Source: CAZXDS01 sp964639525 (GTDB lineage: Bacteria; Bacteroidota; Ignavibacteria; Ignavibacteriales; Melioribacteraceae). Taken from it: a stretch of DNA of 14,103 nt. The stretch spans positions 1 to 14,103 of the forward strand of contig CAZXDS010000082.1 in assembly GCA_964639525.1 (NCBI GenBank). Reading direction: 5' to 3'. The stretch's first letter is position 1; every line of letters begins with the position of its first letter. Below, piece after piece: positions 1 to 6,886 of the stretch. The position numbers and the translations under genes were made by a program. Below the pieces are notes generated by a model. The model did no database searches and was not told the origin of the DNA. It saw only the letters and a list, made by a program, of their open reading frames with translations.

Positions 1-155
1 CTTTAACCAACGAATAAACAAAAGCAACCGACATGCTGGCATAGCTGTGTTTTTGTCATGTTACAGTCATTATTCCAAAATTCCATTATTCCAATTGTCC
101 ATTATACATTGCAATTAACTGCTTGAGGACAACTACTAAAGTTTAACACACAACT
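1..155. other. Non-coding end region downstream of the lipoprotein hydrolase
   Basis: No open frame of convincing length or ribosome binding site is visible here. The stretch lies downstream of the minus-strand hydrolase stop codon. It contains a short 16-base tandem repeat (listed separately) but no clear hairpin followed by a T-run that would mark a terminator for that gene. The next gene to the left is outside the window. Confidence 0.6.
68..112. repeat. 16-bp imperfect tandem repeat, about 2.7 copies
   Basis: Two consecutive 16-base units, CATTATTCCAAAATTC (68-83) and CATTATTCCAATTGTC (84-99), are followed by a degenerate partial third copy beginning CATTATAC (100-112). The unit can also be seen as two 8-base halves each ending in TC. 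It lies between genes and has no coding potential. Its role is unknown; it may be a simple-sequence expansion or one copy of a dispersed intergenic repeat of this genome. Confidence 0.6.
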
Positions 156-1049
156 TTATTTAAATAAAATTTTTGCTGCATGTTTTTCCATTTTTTTGTT
201 GCTGTGTCCAACATTTTTTACAAATGCGAGTTCCCACTTAAAGTCAACATTATTTTTTTCGGCAAAATTTTTACAGTAAGCGTAAAAATTTTTCCCTCGC
301 TGAAGTCTGTATGCTCCTTGTTCCATTGCTTCGGAAGTTCTTCTTAAAGCCTTTCCGGTTCGTATTGTATCGGCAGTACCAAGTAGGATTGTTAGATTTT
401 TTGCAAATATTTTTTTAATTGACTGCAATGTTGCAGAAGTATTTTTTAAACCGTAGGGAAATATTTTATTAAAATCTGGAAAAGTGTACCAGCCTGCATT
501 AGCTGAAACAGCTCTCTCAATTCTTGCATTCGGAACAAACATTAAAAATCTGTGAACAAATTGTGCTCCCGCCGAATGTCCGTAAAGCAAATATTTGCTG
601 TTTTTATTTCCTTCCATTTTTTTTACGTAGTCAAATATAGGTTCGATGTAAGAATATGACCAAATATTTTTAGGATTTTTACTTAGAAGCGAATCATGTT
701 TATTCATCGCAAACATATGTCCCATATTATAATCTTGGTCAAGCGGAAAATACTTATTCGAAAATCCGGGGCAAATTAGCAATGCATTATATTTTTCGGC
801 TAATTTTGCCCACTGATTTCTGTAAACATCAGGATTCCTCCGGTTGCCGTGCATTACAAATAATATCTTTGAATTCTCATTATATTTTGTGGGTTTGTAG
901 GTATAGACTTTTAATGAAATATTCGGGTTTAATTCCTTATCGTTAAAGATGAAAGAATCCTTTCCCGTTTTGAGTTTGTTTTGTTCGGTTGAACAAGCAA
1001 CAATCAAAAATGAAAAAATAATTAGAGCAAAAATATTAAACTTGAACAT
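156..1049 (-). CDS. Alpha/beta hydrolase, predicted lipoprotein
   Basis: This 297-residue protein is a predicted serine hydrolase. The N-terminus is a lipoprotein signal (hydrophobic residues 5-18, lipobox I-V-A-C with Cys19), so the mature protein is probably lipid-anchored, likely in the outer membrane. Fold landmarks are a His-Gly turn after the first strand (MHGN, residues 66-69), the nucleophile elbow GHSAG with Ser159, Asp227 in GTAD and His282 in VGH, which together give a plausible catalytic triad. The motif ANAGWY (183-188) is shared with the secreted hydrolase encoded at 1460-2893, of which this is a clear paralogue. The ATG at 1049 is preferred over an in-frame TTG three bases upstream because GAGG then sits seven bases away. 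It is separated from the upstream genes by about 410 bases, so it is probably transcribed on its own. The fold distantly recalls esterase or polyhydroxybutyrate-depolymerase-like enzymes; the substrate is unknown. Confidence 0.85.
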   Translation of the reverse strand: MFKFNIFALIIFSFLIVACSTEQNKLKTGKDSFIFNDKELNPNISLKVYTYKPTKYNENSKILFVMHGNRRNPDVYRNQWAKLAEKYNALLICPGFSNKYFPLDQDYNMGHMFAMNKHDSLLSKNPKNIWSYSYIEPIFDYVKKMEGNKNSKYLLYGHSAGAQFVHRFLMFVPNARIERAVSANAGWYTFPDFNKIFPYGLKNTSATLQSIKKIFAKNLTILLGTADTIRTGKALRRTSEAMEQGAYRLQRGKNFYAYCKNFAEKNNVDFKWELAFVKNVGHSNKKMEKHAAKILFK

Positions 1050-1056
1050 CAATTTA

Positions 1057-1060
1057 CCTC
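1057..1060 (-). promoter_or_regulatory. Ribosome binding site deciding the lipoprotein start
   Basis: GAGG on the minus strand lies seven bases before the ATG at 1049 but only four before the TTG at 1052. The ATG is therefore the better start, and it also gives a compact lipoprotein signal peptide. Confidence 0.6.
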
Positions 1061-1204
1061 ATCTTTATTTAATTTATTCAGTTATTCTGTCTATGCCGTT
1101 TTTAACATTTCCCAAAATATAAAAACCTAATTCATATTTTTTTATCGAAAAATATTTATGATTGAGTTAAACAAACAAAAAAATGATAATAAAAATACGA
1201 ACTG

Positions 1205-1432
1205 TTATTCCCGGTCAAAGGCTGCTGAATCGGAACCCTTGATTTGTCCAAAGCCGCTGACTTCCGGCAGCATAACCAAGTTTTTTTTGGGAAAGACAAT
1301 TATAATTTTAAAAAGATTGAATGAATGCAAAACTCCAATCAGTCAATCGAAAGTATCAATTTTATGTCTTCGTAATGTTTCCAAATTTCCATCATTCAAA
1401 TTATCAATTGCTGCTTTTCCATTATCAATCAC
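1205..1432 (-). pseudogene. Possible decayed ORF with one in-frame TGA
   Basis: On the minus strand one frame runs from a GTG at 1432 to a TAA at 1205-1207, interrupted only by a TGA at 1343-1345. The first part reads as 29 residues with helix-like, charged composition (KAAIDNLNDGNLETLRRHK). The second part has 45 residues and ends FGQIKGSDSAAFDRE. The composition resembles soluble protein more than random AT-rich DNA does. There is no ribosome binding site and I do not recognise the family. It could be a gene remnant or chance; an alternative plus-strand frame covers the same bases. Low confidence. Confidence 0.25.
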
Positions 1433-1459
1433 GGTTTATCTCGTTATGGACTTTTGATA

Positions 1460-2893
1460 CTATTTTAAAAGGACCATTTTTTTAGTTCCCGAATGATTAT
1501 CCACTATTACATTGTAAAAATATATTCCGCTCGGTAAATTATTTGACGCATTAAATAAAAATTGATGATAACCGGCATTGATTTTACCTTTATATAAAAC
1601 AGTTATTTCCTGTCCCATAACATTAAAAATTCTTAAAGTAACAAATGAATTTTTCGAAATATTAAAACTAATTATTGTTGTCGGGTTAAATGGATTTGGA
1701 TAATTATTAAAGAGCGAAAAACTTTTTATCTTCCTATTTTCAAAAATTGGCACTGAGGTTACATTATCAATAAGAAATTGCTGCGCTGCAGGTGCCATAA
1801 GTTTATTATCGTGTCCTACACTTGGAACATCAATCAGTTGCCATTTGCAGCTATCCGATATTTCAAAACCCTTATTGTAAAAATATTCTGCTCTTTCAAA
1901 ACGATTATATCCTTGTGCGTCAGCCCCTGCCGATGTATTCAAATTTGAATCACGAAGCGTATCGGCAGTCCCTCGCATAATAATCATTTTTTGTTGTGAA
2001 ATTAAATACAAATCATCAGCGTTGTAACTTAAATGAATATTTTTCATCCCGTAAGGAAATTGAATGTTCAAATCGGGAGCAGAATACCAACCGGCGTTGG
2101 CAGGAATTGCGTATCTAACATTACTATCGGGAAGAAAAAGCATCATTCTATGAACAAATTGTGCACCGGCTGAATGCCCCCAAATATCGTACTTGCTTGA
2201 TTGCAATCCTAATTTTTCCTTTAATTCCAAATGTATTTTTTGAGCAACAGAAAATGACCACATAAATTTGGGGTTTAGTGAGCCTGTTCCATTGCTGCCG
2301 GTAAACATATTTCCAAGATTGTAACTTCTGCTATGAGCCCACTGGATTTTATTAAATTCAGGTGCCGCTGCAATATAATCATTATCAACGGCAAAATTTT
2401 TCCAGGGGATTATGTAATCATCGGCATTTCTATTTGTGCCGTGCATAATCATAATAAATTTTGATTTCGGAGAAAATGTTCCGGGTATAACAATGTAAAC
2501 AATCATCGGCTTGCTTGGAATATCAGCATTTTCAAAATAATATTTTTGGGAAACATTTTTATCAAATATTTGAACACGGATTGTATCGGCTTGTATTCCG
2601 TCGTCGGCTATGATATCGAAATAAGTAAATTTATTTGTGTATTTTATTAATAAAAACTCTACCGAGTCGCCTCTGGCTGTATAAACATTTTCAGTTACCT
2701 GCACAGCTAAAGAATTTTCATCTCTAAGTATTAAATTTACTTTCCACTGAATTTCGTTACCTGAATTTTCATTTACCGCAGAAAACCGAGATATCCCCGC
2801 AAGAAGAATTCCGCTTTTTTCATTAATAACCGCTGAAAATATATTAGATGAAATAAACAAAAAAACTACAAATACACTAACTATCTTTCTCAT
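1460..2893 (-). CDS. T9SS-secreted alpha/beta hydrolase
   Basis: This 477-residue exported enzyme has four parts. A signal peptide (about 1-20) is followed by a beta-rich N-terminal segment of unknown function (about 21-125), an alpha/beta hydrolase domain (about 126-380) and a C-terminal type A sorting domain (about 390-477). The linker NYPNPFNPTT starts at residue 397 and the terminus is KKMVLLK. Catalytic residues are the GHSAG elbow with Ser241, Asp311 in GTAD and His361 in VGH; His151-Gly152 marks the oxyanion region. The hydrolase core matches the lipoprotein at 156-1049 (shared GHSAGAQFVHR, ANAGWY, FPYG-KN). The T9SS tail predicts secretion across the outer membrane and release or attachment at the cell surface. 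Its ATG directly abuts the stop codon of the PorV/PorQ-family gene (TAA-ATG, no gap), implying translational coupling. It is the last gene of the operon. The reaction is probably ester hydrolysis; the substrate is unknown. Confidence 0.88.
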   Translation of the reverse strand: MRKIVSVFVVFLFISSNIFSAVINEKSGILLAGISRFSAVNENSGNEIQWKVNLILRDENSLAVQVTENVYTARGDSVEFLLIKYTNKFTYFDIIADDGIQADTIRVQIFDKNVSQKYYFENADIPSKPMIVYIVIPGTFSPKSKFIMIMHGTNRNADDYIIPWKNFAVDNDYIAAAPEFNKIQWAHSRSYNLGNMFTGSNGTGSLNPKFMWSFSVAQKIHLELKEKLGLQSSKYDIWGHSAGAQFVHRMMLFLPDSNVRYAIPANAGWYSAPDLNIQFPYGMKNIHLSYNADDLYLISQQKMIIMRGTADTLRDSNLNTSAGADAQGYNRFERAEYFYNKGFEISDSCKWQLIDVPSVGHDNKLMAPAAQQFLIDNVTSVPIFENRKIKSFSLFNNYPNPFNPTTIISFNISKNSFVTLRIFNVMGQEITVLYKGKINAGYHQFLFNASNNLPSGIYFYNVIVDNHSGTKKMVLLK

Positions 2894-3913
2894 TTATAAC
2901 CGTAAAGTAATTGAAAAAACATTGATATTATCAAAAGCACCGTAATCCAAATTAGCATAGTCAACAATAAAAGTTGTATAACCGATGTTGATATTAAGTC
3001 CGAAACCATAAGTTAATCCTGTTTCATCGGTATTAAAATTATATCCGCCGCGCAAAAAGAACATATGATAAAAACCATATTCCGCGCCAACAGAATAATG
3101 CTCTCGGCTATCGTTTCGGTGAATTGCATTAACTGCAAACAATAAATTTGAGTTGAGGGAACTAATGGGAGCTTTTTCACCTATTACAGACATTGATAAT
3201 GAAACACTGTAACTCGTCGGTAAACTAAAAGCCTGAGTTGTTAATTTAGAATCGGTTAAAGGATTTGAAGTAGAATTCGGGTTGTTATCATAAGGGCGTG
3301 TTAAATCTTCGCCATCTAATTTTAAGTCGGGACCAAAATTTTGGAAAGATAAACCCAATTTCATATCGTAAAAACCGGGATGCAGCATAATTCCTGCGTC
3401 AAATGCAAAAGAAGAAGCAGTTTCATTCCAAATTCTTTGGGTGATATATTTAATATTAATTCCTACACTGACCTGTTCGATGAGATAACGGGAATAAGAC
3501 GCCCAAATTGCCAAATCAGCGGCATCGAATGTTGTGCCGGTTCCCCGCGGATTATCAATTGTTGTTCGCTCCATTTTTCCGTAGTTTACCGAAATAACAC
3601 CGACACCAAAAGAACTTTTATCGTCTGCCGGAATAATTAAACCAAAAAACTCATGTTTAATATCGGATAGCCAAGGGGAATAAGAATCATATATTTCGAA
3701 TCTGTTTAGACTTGCAATTCCTGCAGGGTTCCAATAAAGAGTAGAAGCATTATCCCCAATTGCACCAAATGTATTTGCCATTGCCGTTGCTTTGGCACCA
3801 ATGGGAATTTCAAGAAATTGAGCTGCGGCTGTTCCCGTTTTAGAAAAATCCTGTCCATACTGCACATTTGAAAATGAAATAAAAACAACAATAATTAATA
3901 TTTTTTTTAACAT
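2894..3913 (-). CDS. PorV/PorQ-family outer-membrane protein
   Basis: This 339-residue protein has a signal peptide (about 1-20) and then the hallmark N-terminal block of the PorV/PorQ family (UPF0164-like): a stretch around 39-66 rich in small residues, containing IGAKATAMANTFGAIGDNA and then LYWNPAGIA. The remainder is an alternation of short beta strands ending in an amphipathic strand (VFSITLRL), as expected for an FadL-like outer-membrane barrel. In Porphyromonas, PorV shuttles T9SS cargo from the translocon to the attachment machinery, and PorQ is a related T9SS component. This family has many paralogues in Ignavibacteria, so this copy need not be the core PorV. GGAG lies seven bases before the ATG. 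The upstream FN3 gene ends 13 bases earlier and the secreted hydrolase begins immediately after the stop, which suggests this protein serves the products of its own operon. Confidence 0.85.
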   Translation of the reverse strand: MLKKILIIVVFISFSNVQYGQDFSKTGTAAAQFLEIPIGAKATAMANTFGAIGDNASTLYWNPAGIASLNRFEIYDSYSPWLSDIKHEFFGLIIPADDKSSFGVGVISVNYGKMERTTIDNPRGTGTTFDAADLAIWASYSRYLIEQVSVGINIKYITQRIWNETASSFAFDAGIMLHPGFYDMKLGLSFQNFGPDLKLDGEDLTRPYDNNPNSTSNPLTDSKLTTQAFSLPTSYSVSLSMSVIGEKAPISSLNSNLLFAVNAIHRNDSREHYSVGAEYGFYHMFFLRGGYNFNTDETGLTYGFGLNINIGYTTFIVDYANLDYGAFDNINVFSITLRL

Positions 3914-3926
3914 TATTTTGCTCCGG

Positions 3927-6869
3927 TTATTTAATTATTGCAAATTTATTAATCTTTTTTGCACCGTTAGATGTCTTTACTATATAAAGATAAACTCCAT
4001 AAGCGACCTCGACACCGGACTCATTTGTCAAATTCCAAACTTCATCGCCGGAACTATTATCGTGATAAAGTCTTTTTACTAAATTACCGGCAATCGTATA
4101 AATCGTAATTGTACACTTTGAAGGTAAATACATAAATCTAATATTTGGATTATTTTGAAATTGTTCCCACTTTGCCGAAACTACATAAGGATTAGGAACA
4201 ACACGTATATTGTTTAATTCCGCTTTGACCGTTTCAAAATCATTTTTTACTACGGGTTTATTGATTGTTACATTAAAAGTATCGAGCGTTGAAAGTTCGC
4301 TGTAAGAAAATATTGTAAATAATTGTCCGTTTTCGGGCAAGCTACCATTTGTTGCGGAAACAGTATCTATTTTGACAGTATAATACCATTTAACAATTGA
4401 GAATATTCCCAGTGTATCTTGCCTTACATCATACGGAACATTTACAATTCTAATATCCTCACCCAAATCAAGTTGACCATTATTGTTTTTATCTATTAAA
4501 ATTGAATTAACTTGAACCGGATTATTCGGATGGGCAACGTTCCATATTTCATAAGGAACCGTATATTTTTTAATCATCGGTTGATGCTGTCCGGTTAAAC
4601 CTGCGGCAAAAGAACCGTCGGAAGTAAACTTAAACTCATAATCACTTGCAATTGACGAAGTATCGGCAAGTTGATTAGATGAACCGAAATCAACAAACCA
4701 ATGATTAATATTATTCAAATCTTTTGAGCCTTGCACACTATTTCCCAATTCGTCAATTACAGATTTAACTCCGCCTGTTTTTGTATCTCCGGTAATATTA
4801 AATGTAAAACCATCGGTAACCACCATTTCATTTGAAGCAAGAAGAGTTTTTGCAAGTATCTTATCGGTTGACGTATTTTTTACGTAAAAACTATCCGCAG
4901 GATTCTTATTAAACAATATTTGATACTTATCATTTGTAAGTTGATTTTTATCAGCAATAGACCAGTCAAACTGTCCATTTCCAATACCTGAAATTTGTTT
5001 AATCGTAACGTTTCCTTCAGCATATCCGATCGGCTTTGAAACCGGAGTAAGGTCAACCAAATTTGCATCGGCAGCAGTTGTTCCGCGCGAAGATTCAAGC
5101 GATTCAATTCCCGTTGAAATAGAACCGGAATCATAGGCAGTAACAGTATAACTGTAAGTAATTCCGTTTTTTGCGGTTTTATCTACAAAGTAATGTGATA
5201 TCCCTGTATTTGAACCGAGAAAATTATAATTGTTAACCGGATCAATACCTTGTATTAAATCAATTTTATCAAATTGAGCAATAGGAACATAATTATATAA
5301 ATTACCTTGAGCATCATTAATTTTTGGTCCCCAGGTAGCACCAAGGTCATCACTTCTGTAAATCTTGTAGCCTTCAAAATCATTTTGTTTTGAAACCGGA
5401 TCAACGGCATATTCGGGAGAATCATCCCAATAAATAGTAACTTTTCCATCACCGGAAGCACCATATACTTTTGGAGAGGGTGGAGCAGCAGGACCATTAA
5501 ATTCGTTTTTTACCATCTTTTGAGCCATTGCAACATTCTTTTTTAAGTCCTGCAAATTTTGCCCGGCTAAAACGGCAATGGTTGCTCTTACTGTTTGTCC
5601 CGGTTGTAAAGTAAAAGGACCACTGCAAACATACATACTCCAATTATTAGGTCCCGGGTCATTACCCAATTGAGTTAAACTAAAATCATCAAACTTAACA
5701 TTTGAACCGTGGAAATAGTAACCGGGATTAATATCCGGATCATTCTTATTACTTGTCATAACCGGCCAAATCTGCGGATCGCTTCCCGGTGTTATACTAC
5801 CGGACAAATCCCTAAAAAAATGAGCGTCAGTAATACCGAAATTATTCGGAGTATTAAAAACGGCGGTGCCAATATAACCGTTTTCAATATTACCCGGTGA
5901 AGGTCCGTTGAAATCGAATTGATAAAACACATTATCATTAGTGTAAGTATCTGAATTAGAATTATATGAACCCCAAGTTTCGTCGCCCGAATCTCCAAAT
6001 TGAAAATCCACATAATAACCCCACCAACAGCTATCTAGAACTTCATTACTTTTATTTGTAATTAAAAAATCATAAAAGTGAAAATCTTCTGCGTATTTTC
6101 TTCCGTAACAATATGCTTGCTGCTGAACAACTAATCCAATTGGTGTTGAAGGTAATTGTGCATTATGGTCATCGTAAATAGCATAAATTTCTCTATCACC
6201 GGCAAATTCTCCGATAACCTGTTTTCCAAAATTCGGTGATTTATTATCGACATCTATTCTGAATCTTCCAGGCCAAAACCGCCAAACATTATTCTCAGCA
6301 TCATATTCGGCACCTTTTGAGTTAACTAAAGCTTTATCGGCATCCGAAAGAGAATTGTAAGCACCTTTTGGAGCATCATGAAAAGTTCCTAACGAATCAA
6401 TATAACCTGCTGGCCAAGTTCGTGGAATATCACTATGTGCCAATCGCGGTGCTCCGTCAGGAGCTAATAATTCCGACGGCTGCGGAAATGCAAAATATTT
6501 TCCTTGAGAGCCGGGAATGCCTTGCCAATCTTCATTTCTATATCTCGTATATGAATCAAGCACATTGCCTTTATGCCCAAAAAGAATTGAAAAGTCATCA
6601 GTAGCATTAACACCTTGGATATTTGCAACGCCTTTACTTTTGGGCCATCTAAAATTATAAATTAAATTTTGATAGTAGCCGTCACTAATAATTCCTTGGT
6701 TTCCAATTGTATTAATCAATTCTCCCTTGTCAAGAATACCAAATGCATCATCGATAGAAGTCTGAATTTTATCCTGTTTTACGTTTTTGTCGCCGTCCCA
6801 TTCAATTTTTTGTGCTTTTGATAAATTGAAAAAAATGAACGAAAATGTTAACATTAATAAATATTTCAT
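3927..6869 (-). CDS. Large exported FN3 protein with variant C-terminal sorting domain
   Basis: This 980-residue protein is exported: a signal peptide (about 1-20, ending SKAQ) precedes a long N-terminal region rich in Trp, Tyr, Asp, Asn and Gly (about 21-455) with no domain I recognise. A fibronectin type III-like segment follows at about 461-596 (WDDSPE, EGYKIYRS, YSYTVTAYDS). A canonical 12-residue EF-hand-like loop, DKNNNGQLDLGE, sits at 793-804. The C-terminal 95 residues carry VVPNPY and then TIYTIAGNLV and KINKFAIIK, a relative of the type A sorting domain that differs from the NYPNPFNP tails of its neighbours. I choose the ATG at 6869, preceded by a weak GTGAG, over an in-frame GTG four codons upstream that overlaps this motif. 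It lies 17 bases after the TonB receptor and 13 before the PorV-like gene. It may be a surface partner of the receptor, but its function is unknown. Confidence 0.8.
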   Translation of the reverse strand: MKYLLMLTFSFIFFNLSKAQKIEWDGDKNVKQDKIQTSIDDAFGILDKGELINTIGNQGIISDGYYQNLIYNFRWPKSKGVANIQGVNATDDFSILFGHKGNVLDSYTRYRNEDWQGIPGSQGKYFAFPQPSELLAPDGAPRLAHSDIPRTWPAGYIDSLGTFHDAPKGAYNSLSDADKALVNSKGAEYDAENNVWRFWPGRFRIDVDNKSPNFGKQVIGEFAGDREIYAIYDDHNAQLPSTPIGLVVQQQAYCYGRKYAEDFHFYDFLITNKSNEVLDSCWWGYYVDFQFGDSGDETWGSYNSNSDTYTNDNVFYQFDFNGPSPGNIENGYIGTAVFNTPNNFGITDAHFFRDLSGSITPGSDPQIWPVMTSNKNDPDINPGYYFHGSNVKFDDFSLTQLGNDPGPNNWSMYVCSGPFTLQPGQTVRATIAVLAGQNLQDLKKNVAMAQKMVKNEFNGPAAPPSPKVYGASGDGKVTIYWDDSPEYAVDPVSKQNDFEGYKIYRSDDLGATWGPKINDAQGNLYNYVPIAQFDKIDLIQGIDPVNNYNFLGSNTGISHYFVDKTAKNGITYSYTVTAYDSGSISTGIESLESSRGTTAADANLVDLTPVSKPIGYAEGNVTIKQISGIGNGQFDWSIADKNQLTNDKYQILFNKNPADSFYVKNTSTDKILAKTLLASNEMVVTDGFTFNITGDTKTGGVKSVIDELGNSVQGSKDLNNINHWFVDFGSSNQLADTSSIASDYEFKFTSDGSFAAGLTGQHQPMIKKYTVPYEIWNVAHPNNPVQVNSILIDKNNNGQLDLGEDIRIVNVPYDVRQDTLGIFSIVKWYYTVKIDTVSATNGSLPENGQLFTIFSYSELSTLDTFNVTINKPVVKNDFETVKAELNNIRVVPNPYVVSAKWEQFQNNPNIRFMYLPSKCTITIYTIAGNLVKRLYHDNSSGDEVWNLTNESGVEVAYGVYLYIVKTSNGAKKINKFAIIK
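4458..4493 (-). other. EF-hand-like calcium-binding loop in the FN3 protein
   Basis: The encoded loop (residues 793-804) has Asp, Asn, Asn, Gly, Asp and Glu at positions 1, 3, 5, 6, 9 and 12, the ligand spacing of a standard EF-hand or dockerin loop. It suggests calcium-stabilised folding outside the cell. No second matching loop was seen in this protein. Confidence 0.5.
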
Positions 6870-6886
6870 ATAATTACTCACTGATT

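Larger units (their letters stand above)
1050..1459. other. Intergenic region between the two hydrolase genes
   Basis: About 410 bases separate the stop of the secreted hydrolase (1460) from the start of its lipoprotein paralogue. The part nearest the lipoprotein gene (about 1061-1200) is very AT-rich and probably holds its promoter, but I cannot point to a convincing -10/-35 pair. The middle (about 1205-1270) is distinctly richer in G and C and contains an imperfect direct repeat. Open frames of unexpected length occur on both strands (plus 1158-1457; minus 1205-1432 with one stop). None has a good ribosome binding site, so I treat the region as possibly decayed coding sequence. No clear hairpin with a T-run was seen for the end of the upstream operon. 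Confidence 0.5.

Noticed and set aside
31..60. Possible hairpin around ATGCTGGCAT as terminator for the lipoprotein gene
   Set aside because: Only four base pairs with a two-base loop, so it cannot form a real stem.
1226..1242. tRNA-like T-arm (GGGTTCCGATTC on the minus strand)
   Set aside because: The bases do not fit the TTCRANY loop with a flanking stem, and no acceptor, D or anticodon arms are present.
1158..1457. 99-codon open frame on the plus strand between the hydrolases
   Set aside because: It has no ribosome binding site, low-complexity start, and Ser/Leu/Ile/Cys-rich composition typical of a non-coding frame; it opposes all neighbours. Kept only as part of the decayed-sequence observation.
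3380..3640. 86-codon plus-strand open frame
   Set aside because: Antisense to the PorV/PorQ-family gene, which has a recognisable family block and signal peptide.
6870..6881. GTG start for the FN3 protein
   Set aside because: It has no ribosome binding site, whereas the ATG at 6869 has a weak GTGAG at a suitable distance and starts directly at the signal peptide.
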